64,000 nucleotides of DNA from DATJZG01 sp035499295 (GCA_035499295.1 DATJZG010000082.1:1-64000), one strand, 5' to 3'; counted from the stretch's first letter, positions 32,287 through 41,909 are shown. The notes: generated by a model from the sequence alone, not told the origin. Made by a program: numbers and translations.

Positions 32287-33480
32287 CTACACGAGAAGCT
32301 CGAGCCGTCCGAGCAGGAAGTCCCGGGCCACCACCATCTGGTGGATCTCGTCGGGGCCGTCGCCGATGCGGGCTCCGCGGGCGGTGCGGTACCACGAGGA
32401 GAACGGCAGGTCCTCGCTGTAGCCCAGGGCGCCGTGCATCTGGATGGCATCGTCGAGCACGCGGCAGAGTGCGCGCGCCACGTGGTTCTTCGCCATGGAA
32501 GAGTAGGGGCGGGCCTCCTTGGCGCGCCCCTGCGCCAAGAGCCAGGCGCAGTGGAAGGTCATCAGGTTTCCTGCGTGGATGGCGGCGACCCCGTCGGCCA
32601 GCATCCGCTGGACGGCCTGGTGGCGGGCCAGGATCTTGCCGAAGCTCTCCCGCGACCCGACGTAGGCCTTGCACATCTCCAGCGTGCGGGCGGCGAGCCC
32701 GAGCCAACGCATGCAGTGCGTGAGGCGCGCCGGGACGAGCCGCAGCTGGGCGAGGTGGAAGCCCTCTCCGACCTTGCCGAGGACGGCGTCGGACCCGACG
32801 GAGACGCCGTGGAAACGAAATTCCGCCTCCCGCAGATCGAGCAGCGGGACGCCCATGGTCGGGACGTCCCGCACGTGCTCCACGCCCGGAGCGTGCCGGT
32901 CGACGACGAACAGTGTCGCCCCGGTCCTCGGGTCGTCGCTCGTCCTCGCCATCACCACCAGGAACGCGGCCTGACCGCCCCCGCTCGTGAACCACTTGTG
33001 CCCGTCGATGAGCCACCCATTCCCCCGCGGCTCCGCCCGGGTGCGCAGGTTCGTTGGATCGGCACCGGCTCCGGGGGCGGGCTCGGTCATGGAGAACCCG
33101 CTCGTCACCTCGCCCCGGCACAGGGGACCGAGGTAGCGCTCGCGGATCGCCGGGCTCGCCGCCGAGAGCAGCAGGTCCATGTTGCCCTGGTTGGGCGCGT
33201 CGCAGTTGAAGACCTTGGCGCCCACCGGCGACCGCCCCATCTCGCGGAAGAGAGCGCACATGCCCATGATCCCGAGACCGCGCCCGCCGAGATCCTTCGG
33301 CAGGTGCGGCGTCCACAGTCCCAGGCGCCGGGCCTCGGCCTGCAGGGAGAGCAGCGTCTCCCAGCGGCCCGCCTGATCCTCGGAGATCACGCGCCCCTCC
33401 ACCGGGAGGATCCGGTCGTCCACGAACGCCCGCACCTCCCGCCTCAGATCCGCCAAGCCCGGTTCCAGGTCGAAGTTCAC
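32287..33480 (-). CDS. lvaC: Acyl-CoA dehydrogenase, LvaC/ACAD10-11-like
   Basis: 397 residues with the three ACAD segments: an N-terminal helical domain, a middle beta domain with FSMTEPAPGAGADP and DGHKWFTSGGG (flavin contacts), and a C-terminal helical domain with DDAIQMHGALGYSEDLPF. It follows a DUF6285 protein and an APH-type kinase with 4-base overlaps. The same trio forms lvaA-lvaB-lvaC in Pseudomonas putida levulinate use, and the kinase and dehydrogenase are fused in animal ACAD10/11. There they turn 4-hydroxyacyl-CoA, via a 4-phospho intermediate, into the 3-hydroxy isomer for beta-oxidation. That role is inferred here. GTG start at 33480. Confidence 0.82.
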   Translation of the reverse strand: MNFDLEPGLADLRREVRAFVDDRILPVEGRVISEDQAGRWETLLSLQAEARRLGLWTPHLPKDLGGRGLGIMGMCALFREMGRSPVGAKVFNCDAPNQGNMDLLLSAASPAIRERYLGPLCRGEVTSGFSMTEPAPGAGADPTNLRTRAEPRGNGWLIDGHKWFTSGGGQAAFLVVMARTSDDPRTGATLFVVDRHAPGVEHVRDVPTMGVPLLDLREAEFRFHGVSVGSDAVLGKVGEGFHLAQLRLVPARLTHCMRWLGLAARTLEMCKAYVGSRESFGKILARHQAVQRMLADGVAAIHAGNLMTFHCAWLLAQGRAKEARPYSSMAKNHVARALCRVLDDAIQMHGALGYSEDLPFSSWYRTARGARIGDGPDEIHQMVVARDFLLGRLELLV

Positions 33481-33890
33481 TCGATCTCCTCCGAGGTGTC
33501 GAAGTGCGGGTTGAGCCATCGCAGCGACTCGACGAGGGACTCCCGCACCTGTGCTCGCGCCTTGCGCAGCTCGTCCCGGGAGAGCCGACCGGCTCGCAAG
33601 CGGGAGAGGAATTCCGCCTCGAGCGCGCGGGTGGCGCGGGCGCGCTCCGCGGGGGACATGCCACCCGCGTCGCCCGATTCGACCCCGGGCAGGAGATCCT
33701 GCCAGCGCCGCAGCTCGCCGAGCGCCCGGTCCTCGCCCGAGCGCAGCTCGGCGGCGACGGTGGTGGCGAGGCTCGCGGCGATGAGGAGCCGGAACGACAC
33801 GCGCCGGTCGGAGACCTGGGGCTGGACCTCCTCCAGGAGGAAGCGGGCGATGGCCTCGAGGAGCGCGGGCGGGTCCGGACGGTTCGTCAC
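33477..33890 (-). CDS. lvaB: DUF6285 protein, LvaB-like
   Basis: 137 residues, mostly helical, no signal. Recognisable DUF6285 features: PPALLEAIARFLLEEVQP near the N terminus and SFRLLIAASLATTVAAEL after it. In the levulinate pathway LvaB is a small protein needed with the kinase LvaA for phosphorylating 4-hydroxyvaleryl-CoA; its exact role is not defined. Both ends overlap the neighbours by four bases (GTGA), placing it firmly between kinase and dehydrogenase genes in a coupled operon. Confidence 0.8.
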   Translation of the reverse strand: MTNRPDPPALLEAIARFLLEEVQPQVSDRRVSFRLLIAASLATTVAAELRSGEDRALGELRRWQDLLPGVESGDAGGMSPAERARATRALEAEFLSRLRAGRLSRDELRKARAQVRESLVESLRWLNPHFDTSEEIE

Positions 33891-34909
33891 GGTCGGGCGC
33901 CCTCCGCGATCCGCAGCGCCTCGAACTCCATCTCCACCGCGCGCCGAGCGATGGCCACCAGCTCCAGGTCCGTCTCCTCCCCGGAGAGGTAGCGCTCCCC
34001 CTGGAGGATGCTCCCGGCAGCCCAGCGCGCGTTGCCGAACACCTCCCACCAGCGGACCTCGTCCCGCCGCACCGCCCGTCCGCTCGAGCGCTCGTAGGCC
34101 TCGTAGAAAGGCTCCCGCCGGGTGAGACCCCCGGCGGGCTTGTCGAGCTCGCCGAAGCGCCAGTCGCGGACGCACATCCACGCCAGGTCCTCCATGGGGT
34201 TCCCGAAGTGGGCGAACTCCCAGTCGAGGACTGCGCGAAGGCCCTCCGGCCCGACCATGAAGTTGCCGGTGCGGAAGTCGCCGTGCACGAGCGTCCGCTC
34301 CTCCCTCGCCGGGGCCTCGTCGAGGAGCCAGCGGAGCACGAGCTCGAGCGCTGGCCGGGGCTCCGGCAGTCGCTCGAGCGCGCCGACGAGGAAGTCGAGC
34401 GCCGTGCGGGCCGGCGCCTTCTCGCCCTCGGCGCCGGCAAGGGCGAGCCCAGGCGCGGACCCGGGGGAGAGAGAGTGGACGCGAGCGAGCGCCGAGGCGA
34501 GCTGGAGAGGGAGCCGCTCCCGGGCTGCGGCCAGCTCCGGCCGCTTCACCACCCGGCGGCCGATGGCCTCGCCGTCCACCCAGTCCATGAAGTACGCCCA
34601 GGCTCCCTCGCGGACGAGGCCAGAGCTCACCCAGCGAGCCGGGGGCGTGGGGACGCCGGCGGCGCGAGCGAGCTCGATCACCCGGTACTCGTCCCTCCGG
34701 TCGAGGCTGCCGGGGAGCCGGCGCACCGCGTCGCTGCGCAGCACCATCCGCCGCGCGCCGGCGCGCTCCCCGCAGGAGATCTCGAGGTCGACCCGGAAGA
34801 GCTCCTGGCAGGCGCCGCCGGCGAGCCTCTCGATGGCCCGGACCGCGACCGGCCCACCGGTCCGAACGGAGAGGTCCCTCTCGATCCTCTCCTGGAGGCC
34901 CTCGGTCAC
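33887..34909 (-). CDS. lvaA: APH-type kinase, LvaA-like
   Basis: 340 residues, choline/aminoglycoside kinase fold. N-lobe RLAGGACQELFRV (nucleotide loop), catalytic loop LVHGDFRTGNFM and metal-binding AVLDWEFAHFGNPMEDLAW are intact. The homologous domain in LvaA and in ACAD10/11 phosphorylates the 4-hydroxyl of acyl-CoA thioesters. With DUF6285 and acyl-CoA dehydrogenase genes immediately downstream, the same reaction is the best inference. GTG 34909 is the first gene of the operon; the promoter should lie in the ~100-base gap shared with lhr, which diverges. Confidence 0.84.
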   Translation of the reverse strand: MTEGLQERIERDLSVRTGGPVAVRAIERLAGGACQELFRVDLEISCGERAGARRMVLRSDAVRRLPGSLDRRDEYRVIELARAAGVPTPPARWVSSGLVREGAWAYFMDWVDGEAIGRRVVKRPELAAARERLPLQLASALARVHSLSPGSAPGLALAGAEGEKAPARTALDFLVGALERLPEPRPALELVLRWLLDEAPAREERTLVHGDFRTGNFMVGPEGLRAVLDWEFAHFGNPMEDLAWMCVRDWRFGELDKPAGGLTRREPFYEAYERSSGRAVRRDEVRWWEVFGNARWAAGSILQGERYLSGEETDLELVAIARRAVEMEFEALRIAEGARP

Positions 34910-35007
34910 GCGGCCATGATACGGGTTCTCCGACGGAGCGGGACGGCCCCCGAGGGGCCTGCCGCCGTGGGGGCGCGAGTGGCGGTCAGGCGCTATAAGG
35001 GCCCTCG

Positions 35008-38000
35008 ATGCTCCCCGGCTTTCACCCCCTCGTCGCCGGCTGGTTCACGGGGCGCTTCGGCACTCCCACCGAGCCGCAGGCGCGGGGCTGGCCCGAGATC
35101 CAGGCCGGGCGCGACGTGCTCCTCTGCGCGCCCACCGGGTCGGGGAAGACGTTCGCTGCCTTTCTCCACGGGCTCGACGGCCTCCTCCGCGACTCGCTCG
35201 GCGGAGGCTTGCCCGGCGAGACGCGAATGCTCTACGTGTCGCCGCTCAAGGCGCTCTCCAACGACATCGAGCAGAACCTCCAAGAGCCGCTCTCGGCGCT
35301 GCGACAGGCGGCGCTGGACGCCGGGCTGCCGGCGCCTTCCATCCGGGCGGCGGTCCGCACCGGTGACACCCCCCCGTCGCGACGGCAGTCGCTGCTCAAG
35401 CACCCGCCGCACGTGCTCGTCACCACCCCCGAGTCCCTCTACCTCCTCCTCACCAGCGAGAAGGGACGGCGAGCGCTCCGGACGGTGCGCGAGGTGGTGG
35501 TGGACGAGATCCACGCCGTGGCCCGCGACAAGCGGGGGGCCCACCTCTCCCTCTCGCTGGAGCGCCTGGAGGCCTTGGCGGAGCGCCGGCCCCAGCGCAT
35601 CGGCCTCTCCGCCACCGTGAACCCGGTGGAGGAGATGGCCCGCTTCCTGGTGGGGGCGGCGCGCGTCGACGCGGCCGGTCGCCCGGACTGCGCCATCGTC
35701 GAGGTGGGGCGGCGCCGCGACGTCGACCTCGCCATCGAGATACCGCGGGACGAGCTTTCCTCGGTGGCCTCGAACGAGCAGTGGACGGAAACCTACGATC
35801 GCCTGGCGGAGCTCGTCCGGCAGCACCGCACCACCCTCGTCTTCGTGAACACCCGGCGGCTCGCCGAGAGGGCGGGGCACGCGCTCTCGGAACGTATCGG
35901 GGAAGGACTGGTCGCCGCGCATCACGGCAGCCTCTCCCGGGCGCGGCGGCTCGACGCCGAGCGGCGGCTGAAGAGCGGGGCGCTGAGGGCGGTGGTGGCG
36001 ACCGCATCGCTCGAGCTCGGCATCGACATCGGCACCGTCGACCTGGTGGCGCAGCTCTCCTCCCCCGGGTCCCTGCACGTGGCGCTGCAGCGCGCCGGCC
36101 GCTCGGGCCACTGGCGCGGGGCGACGCCGAAGGCGCGTCTCTTCCCCATGAGCCGGGACGAACTCCTCGAGTGCGCCGCCCTGGTCCGGGGCCTGCGGAC
36201 CGGGCGCCTGGAGCGAATCCGCCCGCCGCCTCACCCGCTCGACGTGCTCTCCCAGCAGATTGCGGCCGAGGCGGCGAGCCGACCCGAGGGGCTCGACGAG
36301 GATGGGCTCTTCTCGCTGGCGCGCCGGGCCTGGCCCTACCGGAGCCTCCCGCGCAGCGACTTCGACGCCGTGGTGGCGATGCTGTCCGAGGGTGTGGCCG
36401 TCCGGCGCGGCCGGGCGGGAGCACTCCTTCACCGGGATCAGGTGCACCACCGCGTCCGCGGGCGGCGCGGGGCGCGCCTCGCCGCGCTCACCGGCGGCGG
36501 AGCCATCCCCGACAGCGCGCAGTACCAGGTGATCGCCGAGCCCGAGGGCGTCGCGGTCGGCATGCTCGACGAAGACTTCGCGGTGGAAAGCCTCGCCGGC
36601 GACATCTTCCTCCTCGGCAACACCTCCTGGCGCATCCGCCGCATCGAGGCGGGGGTGGTGCGGGTGGAGGACGCGCACGGGGCGGCGCCGGGACTGCCCT
36701 TCTGGCTCGGCGAGGCGCCCGGGCGAAGCGCGGAGCTCTCGAGCGAGGTGGGAGCGTTGCGCCAGGAGCTCGAGGCCCGCCTCGCCGACCGGGACGGCGC
36801 CATCCGCTGGCTCGCCTCCGAGGCCTCCCTGCCGGAGGCAGGGGCGAGGCAGGCGGTCGACTACCTTGCCGCCGGCCGCGCCGTCCTCGGCGCTCTCCCC
36901 ACGCAGGACACCCTGGTGGCGGAGCGATTCTTCGACGAGGCCGGCGGCATGCAGCTCGTCCTGCACGCTCCCTTCGGCGCCCGCCTGAACCGCGCCCTCG
37001 GGCTCGCCCTGCGGAAGCGCTTCTGCCGGACCTTCGACTTCGAGCTCCAGGCCGCGGCCACCGACGATGGGGTGCTTCTCTCTCTCGGGGCGCAGCACAG
37101 CTTCCCGCTCGAATCGATCTTCTCCTTCCTCTCGGAGGAGCGGGTCGAGGAGGTGCTCACCCAGGCCGCCTTGCAGTCGCCCATGTTCCCCGTCCGCTGG
37201 CGCTGGGACGCCACCCGCGCCCTGGCGCTCCCGCGCGTCCTCGGGGGGCGCAGGGTGCCCCCCAACGTCGCCCGGATGCGGGCCGACGACCTCCTCGCCG
37301 CGGTCTTTCCCCTCGCGGTCGGGTGCCAGGACAACGCCGACGAGCGCGGCCCGGTCGAGCCCCCCGACCACCCGCTCGTGAAGGAGGCGCTCCGCGACTG
37401 CCTCCACGAGGCGATGGACCTCGACGGCCTCGAGGGTCTCCTCGGTCGCGTCGGCCGCGGGGAGGTGCGGCTCGTGGCGCGCGACCTGGCCGAGCCGTCC
37501 CCCCTCTCGCACGAGATCCTGGGGGCCCGCCCCTGGGCGTACCTCGACGACGCTCCGCTCGAGGAGCGGCGGGCCCGCGCCGTGGCGCTCCGCCGGGCGC
37601 TCCCCCCTTCCGAGGCCCAGGGCCTGGGAGCGCTCGACCCGGACGCCCTGCGCCTGGTGGCGGAGGAGGCCCGTCCCGAGGCGCGCAACCCGGACGAGCT
37701 GCATGACCTGCTCCTCGACCTCCACTTCCTGCCCGCCTCGGAGGGGGAGGGCTGGCGCGGAATGCTGGAGGAGCTCGTCGGGTGCGGGCGGGCCGCGCGC
37801 GGGGAGCTCTCCGGGCGGGAGGTGTGGGTGGCCGCCGAGCGCGTGGGCGCCTTTCGCGCGCTCGTGGCCGGCCTGCCTTCTGCCGGCCGCGGTCTCGTGC
37901 CGGACCTCGCGCCTCTCGCCTCCGAGGATCCGCCCGGCACTGCCGACGAGGCCGCCGCGCGGGCGCTGCGCGGCTGGATGCCCCGCCTGGGACCGGTCTC

Positions 38001-39249
38001 GCGCTCGGGCCTGTCGGCTCGGCTCGGCCTTCCTCAGGACGTCGTCGACCTCGCCCTCCACCGGCTCGAGGCCGAGGGGCTCGTGCTCCGCGGGGCCTTC
38101 CTCGCCGGCGAGCCCTTCTCCGCCGACGATCCCCACTGGTGCGAGCGTGGGCTTCTCGCCCGCATCCACCGGCTCACCCTGGGAAGGCTGCGGCGCGAGA
38201 TCGAGCCGGTGTCCACCGCCGATCTCATCCGGTTCTACCTCCGCTGGCAGCATGCGCTGCCGGGTGCGCGGCTCCACGGAGCGCGCGGCCTCGCGGAGGT
38301 GGTCGAGCAGCTGCAGGGATTCCACGCGGCGGCCGGCGCCTGGGAACGGGACCTCTTCCCCGCGCGCGTCGCCGGGTACGAGCCGGCGTTGCTCGACCAG
38401 CTCTGCCTGTCGGGGGAGGTAGCCTGGGGACGGCTGGCTCTCGCCTCCGACCCCGGCGAGGAGCCACGTCGTCGCGCCGCCCCCACTCGGCACGCGCCCA
38501 TCACCCTCGCCCTTCGCGCCGATCTTCCCTGGCTCCTCGAGTCCACGAGCAGCGCCCCCCCGGCGTTGGGGGCGTCAGCGCAGGCGCTCGTCGACCTGCT
38601 CGCGCGCTGCGGCGCCTGCTTCCTCCCCGACCTCGCCGCCATGACCGGGCGGCTGCCGGGAGAGGTGGAACAGGGCCTGTGGGAGCTCGTCTCCGCGGGA
38701 CTGGTGACCTGCGACGGCTTCGCCGGCCTCCGATCGCTCATCGACCCGCCCGCGCGCAACCGGCCGCGGAGGCCCGGGCACGGCGGTGGGCGCTGGGCGC
38801 TCTTGCGGCCTCCTCCGGGCGGCAGCGAAGGGGGAGCGCCATCCGCGCCCGCGGGCGGAGCGCTCCCGTCGGAGAAGGTGGCGCTCCAGCTCCTGCGCCG
38901 CTGGGGCGTCGTGCTGCGCGACGTCCTCGCACGGGAAGCCGGCGCCCCTCCGTGGCGAGATCTCCTGCCCGTCTATCGCTCCCTGGAGGCTCGCGGAGCG
39001 CTCCGGGGCGGCCGGTTCGTCTCCGGGTTCTCCGGGGAGCAGTACGCCCTCCCCGATGCCGTGGAGGCGTTGCGGGCGGTGCGGAACGCGCCGGACGAGG
39101 AGAGGGTGGAGCTCTCCTCCGCCGACCCCCTGAACCTCGCCGGCATCCTCACTCCCGGCCCGCGCGTCCCGGCGAGCGCCGGGGGGCGCCTCGCCTTCGC
39201 AGGCGGCGTGCCGAGGGCGGTGGCGGCGCCCGCGAGCTCCGGGCGCTAG
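35008..39249 (+). CDS. lhr: Lhr-type superfamily 2 DNA/RNA helicase
   Basis: 1413 residues, close to full-length bacterial Lhr. The helicase core occupies the first ~430 residues: APTGSGKT (41-48), DEIH (near 166), LSATVNP, LGIDIG and QRAGRSGH. A winged-helix and Lhr-core region follow (ARMRADDLLAAVFPLAVGCQ is typical), then a long C-terminal Lhr-specific extension. Lhr unwinds DNA:RNA and DNA:DNA with 3'-5' polarity and takes part in repair. It stands alone, convergent with the POT transporter only four bases away. A 1166-residue open frame on the opposite strand is a shadow of GC-rich codon use. Confidence 0.93.
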   Translation: MLPGFHPLVAGWFTGRFGTPTEPQARGWPEIQAGRDVLLCAPTGSGKTFAAFLHGLDGLLRDSLGGGLPGETRMLYVSPLKALSNDIEQNLQEPLSALRQAALDAGLPAPSIRAAVRTGDTPPSRRQSLLKHPPHVLVTTPESLYLLLTSEKGRRALRTVREVVVDEIHAVARDKRGAHLSLSLERLEALAERRPQRIGLSATVNPVEEMARFLVGAARVDAAGRPDCAIVEVGRRRDVDLAIEIPRDELSSVASNEQWTETYDRLAELVRQHRTTLVFVNTRRLAERAGHALSERIGEGLVAAHHGSLSRARRLDAERRLKSGALRAVVATASLELGIDIGTVDLVAQLSSPGSLHVALQRAGRSGHWRGATPKARLFPMSRDELLECAALVRGLRTGRLERIRPPPHPLDVLSQQIAAEAASRPEGLDEDGLFSLARRAWPYRSLPRSDFDAVVAMLSEGVAVRRGRAGALLHRDQVHHRVRGRRGARLAALTGGGAIPDSAQYQVIAEPEGVAVGMLDEDFAVESLAGDIFLLGNTSWRIRRIEAGVVRVEDAHGAAPGLPFWLGEAPGRSAELSSEVGALRQELEARLADRDGAIRWLASEASLPEAGARQAVDYLAAGRAVLGALPTQDTLVAERFFDEAGGMQLVLHAPFGARLNRALGLALRKRFCRTFDFELQAAATDDGVLLSLGAQHSFPLESIFSFLSEERVEEVLTQAALQSPMFPVRWRWDATRALALPRVLGGRRVPPNVARMRADDLLAAVFPLAVGCQDNADERGPVEPPDHPLVKEALRDCLHEAMDLDGLEGLLGRVGRGEVRLVARDLAEPSPLSHEILGARPWAYLDDAPLEERRARAVALRRALPPSEAQGLGALDPDALRLVAEEARPEARNPDELHDLLLDLHFLPASEGEGWRGMLEELVGCGRAARGELSGREVWVAAERVGAFRALVAGLPSAGRGLVPDLAPLASEDPPGTADEAAARALRGWMPRLGPVSRSGLSARLGLPQDVVDLALHRLEAEGLVLRGAFLAGEPFSADDPHWCERGLLARIHRLTLGRLRREIEPVSTADLIRFYLRWQHALPGARLHGARGLAEVVEQLQGFHAAAGAWERDLFPARVAGYEPALLDQLCLSGEVAWGRLALASDPGEEPRRRAAPTRHAPITLALRADLPWLLESTSSAPPALGASAQALVDLLARCGACFLPDLAAMTGRLPGEVEQGLWELVSAGLVTCDGFAGLRSLIDPPARNRPRRPGHGGGRWALLRPPPGGSEGGAPSAPAGGALPSEKVALQLLRRWGVVLRDVLAREAGAPPWRDLLPVYRSLEARGALRGGRFVSGFSGEQYALPDAVEALRAVRNAPDEERVELSSADPLNLAGILTPGPRVPASAGGRLAFAGGVPRAVAAPASSGR

Positions 39250-39253
39250 TTGC

Positions 39254-40660
39254 CTACGGGGCGGAGCTCGCCGGGCTCGCTCCGGCAGCGGCCCCCTCGG
39301 TCAGCGCCGGCGGCGGGATCGGCCGGTAGCGCCTCGCCGCCCAGGAGAAGACCAGCGCGCCGGCGAGCATGAGGGCAGCGAAGAAGCCGAAGTACCAGGC
39401 GCCGTGGAACCGGTTGAGCTTCGCCACGGCGGCGGTGAGTAGGTTGCCCGCTGCGATGGTCACGTACCACAGGCTCATGATGACGCTCTTCATCGATGGC
39501 GGGGCCTGCGTGTAGGCAAACTCGAGCGCGGTCACGGAGACGAGGACCTCCCCGATGGAGAGGAGGAGGTAGCCCGGCGCTTGCCAGGCGACGTGAATCT
39601 GTCCGCCCAGGTCGAGGACGATCTGGAGGCCCATCACCCAGAGAAAGGAGAGCACGGTGATGAACATCCCCGCGCGCATCTTTCCGAGCGGCTCGACCTT
39701 CACTCCGCGGCGCATGAGCCACGGGTAGAGCCAGCCCGCGAAGAGCAGGATGATGACGAGCACGAAGGCGGGGTTCAAAGACGCCATCTGCGAGGGCTTC
39801 ACCTCGTACCCCAGGACCACGCGGTTCATCCGGTCGGCCTGCAGGACCCAGGACGAGAGGTACTGGAAGAAGAGGGACCAAAAGGCGGCAATGGGAGCGA
39901 ACACGCCCAGGATGCGGAACACCGACTTCGCTCCCTCGACGGCGTCGGCGGGGAACCGCTCCTTCGCCGGGTCGAGCCAGTGCTCATCCGCGCGCCCGGT
40001 CCCGAGCCGGTGGAGGGCGTAGCGCACCACCCGGAAGAAACCGTTCGGGTTCGGCCCGGTGGGCGGCAGGTTCACGTATCGCGTCCGCCCCGACCAGAAC
40101 ACCACCAGCGCCGCGGCCATCAGCACCCCCGGAACCGCGAAGGCGACCCGCGGGCCGAAGCGCGACAGGAGGTCGGGGATGAGCCACGACGCCCCCAGGG
40201 AGCCGAGGTTGATCACCCAGTAGTAGAGGTCGTAGACCTTCTGGATGAGGGGTCGATTCGCCGGGGCGAACTGGTCCCCGACGTAAGCGGCCGCGCAGGG
40301 CTTGATGCCTCCGGCCCCGGCGGCGATGAGGGAGAGCCCGAGCACGAGGCCCCAGTCGCTGTCGAAGAGCGCGATGGACGCGTGGCCGAGAACGTATCCG
40401 AGGGAGAGCCAGAGGATGACCCGGTACCGGCCGAAGAAGCGGTCGGCGAGCCAGGCGCCGACGAGGGGCGTCACGTACACCGCGAAGACGAAGAGGTGGT
40501 AGTTGGCCTCGGCGTCCGAGTCGCGCAGCCCGAGGAAGGTCGCCATGTAGATGGTGAGGATCGAGCTCATCCCGTAGAAGGAGAAGCGCTCGCAGCCCTC
40601 GTTCCAGGCGAGGAAGGCGATCTGGGGCGGGAAGCGGTCCTTAGCCGGCGACGGGCTCAT
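39254..40660 (-). CDS. POT-family proton-coupled peptide transporter
   Basis: 468 residues, about 12-14 membrane helices. Proton-coupling motif near the N terminus, NEGCERFSFYGM (E-x-x-E-R-F-x-x-Y), then GAWLADRFFGRYRVI and GAGGIKPCAAAY, all standard for the proton-dependent oligopeptide transporter family (DtpA/PepT type). It should import di- and tripeptides across the inner membrane with protons. Two C-terminal helices and FEYTQAPPSMKS-like motif 5 (here FAYTQAPPSMKS) are also present. It diverges from the rhodanese gene at 40748. ATG 40660 gives a short cytoplasmic N terminus. Confidence 0.9.
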   Translation of the reverse strand: MSPSPAKDRFPPQIAFLAWNEGCERFSFYGMSSILTIYMATFLGLRDSDAEANYHLFVFAVYVTPLVGAWLADRFFGRYRVILWLSLGYVLGHASIALFDSDWGLVLGLSLIAAGAGGIKPCAAAYVGDQFAPANRPLIQKVYDLYYWVINLGSLGASWLIPDLLSRFGPRVAFAVPGVLMAAALVVFWSGRTRYVNLPPTGPNPNGFFRVVRYALHRLGTGRADEHWLDPAKERFPADAVEGAKSVFRILGVFAPIAAFWSLFFQYLSSWVLQADRMNRVVLGYEVKPSQMASLNPAFVLVIILLFAGWLYPWLMRRGVKVEPLGKMRAGMFITVLSFLWVMGLQIVLDLGGQIHVAWQAPGYLLLSIGEVLVSVTALEFAYTQAPPSMKSVIMSLWYVTIAAGNLLTAAVAKLNRFHGAWYFGFFAALMLAGALVFSWAARRYRPIPPPALTEGAAAGASPASSAP

Positions 40661-40747
40661 GGGACGGCCGCGAGTCTAGCCCGGACCCGGGCGCCGCCCC
40701 AGTTTCGGTCCGTGCCGAAGGGAACCACCCCGGTTAAGGAAGGGTCT

Positions 40748-41065
40748 ATGCCCGTGCTGCGGGTCACTCCCGAGGAAGCGAGCCACCTGCTCGCCGAGGG
40801 CGATTTCGATCTCGTGGACGTGCGCGAGCCCGACGAGTGGGCGCTCGGGCACATGCCCGGGGCTCGCCACGTCCCGCTCGGGCAGCTCATGCGGGAGCCT
40901 TCGCGTCACCTGCGCCACGACCGCGTCATCTTCGTCTGCGGCCACGGGGTGCGCAGCCTCACCGCGGCCCAGATCGCTAGCAAGATGGGGTACGACAGGG
41001 TGTTCAGCGTGGACGGCGGCATCGCGAGCTGGTCCGCGGCCGGGTTCCCGGTCGAGCGCAGCTAG
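40748..41065 (+). CDS. Rhodanese-like sulfurtransferase, single domain
   Basis: 105 residues, one rhodanese domain: LVDVREPDEWALGHMPGA, then the catalytic cysteine in FVCGHGVRS, ending FSVDGGIASWSAAGFPV. The six-residue active loop CGHGVR is that of small-anion rhodaneses, so sulfur transfer from thiosulfate or a persulfide donor is likely. Cytoplasmic. AAGGAAGGG precedes ATG 40748. Its last four bases overlap the convergent DUF423 gene. The physiological partner is unknown. Confidence 0.88.
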   Translation: MPVLRVTPEEASHLLAEGDFDLVDVREPDEWALGHMPGARHVPLGQLMREPSRHLRHDRVIFVCGHGVRSLTAAQIASKMGYDRVFSVDGGIASWSAAGFPVERS

Positions 41066-41427
41066 AGGAAGGGCGCGAGCGCGAGCGCGACCCACCCGCA
41101 AAGGAACGCCAGGCCCCCGAGCGGCGTCACGGCGCCGAGCCACCTCGCTCCGGTGAGGGCGAGGAGGTAGAGGCTTCCGCAGAAGACGAGCGTGCCGGCG
41201 GCAAAGAGCCCGCCGGCCCAGAGGGGCGCCGGGCCGGGCCAGCGGCTCGACGCCCAGGCGGCGGCGAGCAGCGCCAGGGCGTGATACGTCTGGTAGCGGA
41301 ACGCCACCTCGAAGACGGCGAGCAGATCGGCCGGAAGGCGCGCCTTGAGAGCGTGCGCGCCGAAGGCCCCGGCGGCCACCGCCGCGAATGCCGACGCCGC
41401 TCCCAGCCCGAAAAAGGTCCTTTCCAT
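41062..41427 (-). CDS. DUF423 membrane protein
   Basis: 121 residues, four predicted helices. The N terminus FGLGAASAFAAVAAGAFGAHAL is the DUF423 hallmark (G-A-F-G-A-H), followed by YQTYHALALLA and GSLYLLALTG. Members (YgdD and relatives) are small inner-membrane proteins of unknown function. The gene is convergent with the rhodanese gene and diverges from the pterin dehydratase gene; each has its own start region. Confidence 0.88.
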   Translation of the reverse strand: MERTFFGLGAASAFAAVAAGAFGAHALKARLPADLLAVFEVAFRYQTYHALALLAAAWASSRWPGPAPLWAGGLFAAGTLVFCGSLYLLALTGARWLGAVTPLGGLAFLCGWVALALAPFL

Positions 41428-41513
41428 GGCCCCGGAGCATAGCCTCCGCTGGCACCGGGCGCTCCCCGTTCGGTGCTCGCGCCGCCCTGGCCTCGCCCCT
41501 TAAGGTTGTCGGC

Positions 41514-41855
41514 ATGGACCTGACCTCGAAAAAATGCGTGCCGTGCGAGGGGGGCGTGCCCAAGCTCGCCGGCAAGGAGCTCGAGGCGATGCTGCGATCG
41601 GTGGACGGCTGGGACCTGCGCGACGATCGCATTCACAAGCACCTGCGCTTCCGCGACTTCCGGGAGGCGATGGCGTTCGTGAACTCGATGGCGGACCTGG
41701 CGGAGGCCGAGGGACACCACCCGGACTTCGCGGTGCACTACAACACCGTGGACGTGGTCGTGTGGACTCACGCGGCGGGAGGTCTCACCGAGAACGACTT
41801 CATCCTGGCGGCGAAGATCGACCGTCTCCTCGGCGCCGCCGCGCCGGGACGGTGA
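41514..41855 (+). CDS. phhB: Pterin-4a-carbinolamine dehydratase
   Basis: 113 residues, usual size. The active-site motif is EGHHPDFAVHYNTVDV, with the two catalytic histidines in HHP, and the C-terminal strand ends GLTENDFILAAKID. The enzyme regenerates quinonoid dihydrobiopterin from 4a-hydroxytetrahydropterin; in bacteria it accompanies phenylalanine hydroxylase or serves molybdopterin/pterin recycling. No hydroxylase gene is visible here. The N terminus has a C-x2-C (KKCVPCEGG), common in bacterial members. Confidence 0.92.
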   Translation: MDLTSKKCVPCEGGVPKLAGKELEAMLRSVDGWDLRDDRIHKHLRFRDFREAMAFVNSMADLAEAEGHHPDFAVHYNTVDVVVWTHAAGGLTENDFILAAKIDRLLGAAAPGR

Positions 41856-41909
41856 TCCGGCGGCGCGCCGCGGTGGCAGCGCGACCGCTCGGGCGTTAAC
41901 AGGAAACGG

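Noticed and set aside
34993..38493. 1166-codon open frame on the minus strand opposite lhr
   Set aside because: Shadow of a GC-rich gene: composition is Gly/Arg/Pro/Glu-heavy with no recognisable domain, and the plus-strand frame encodes a complete Lhr helicase.
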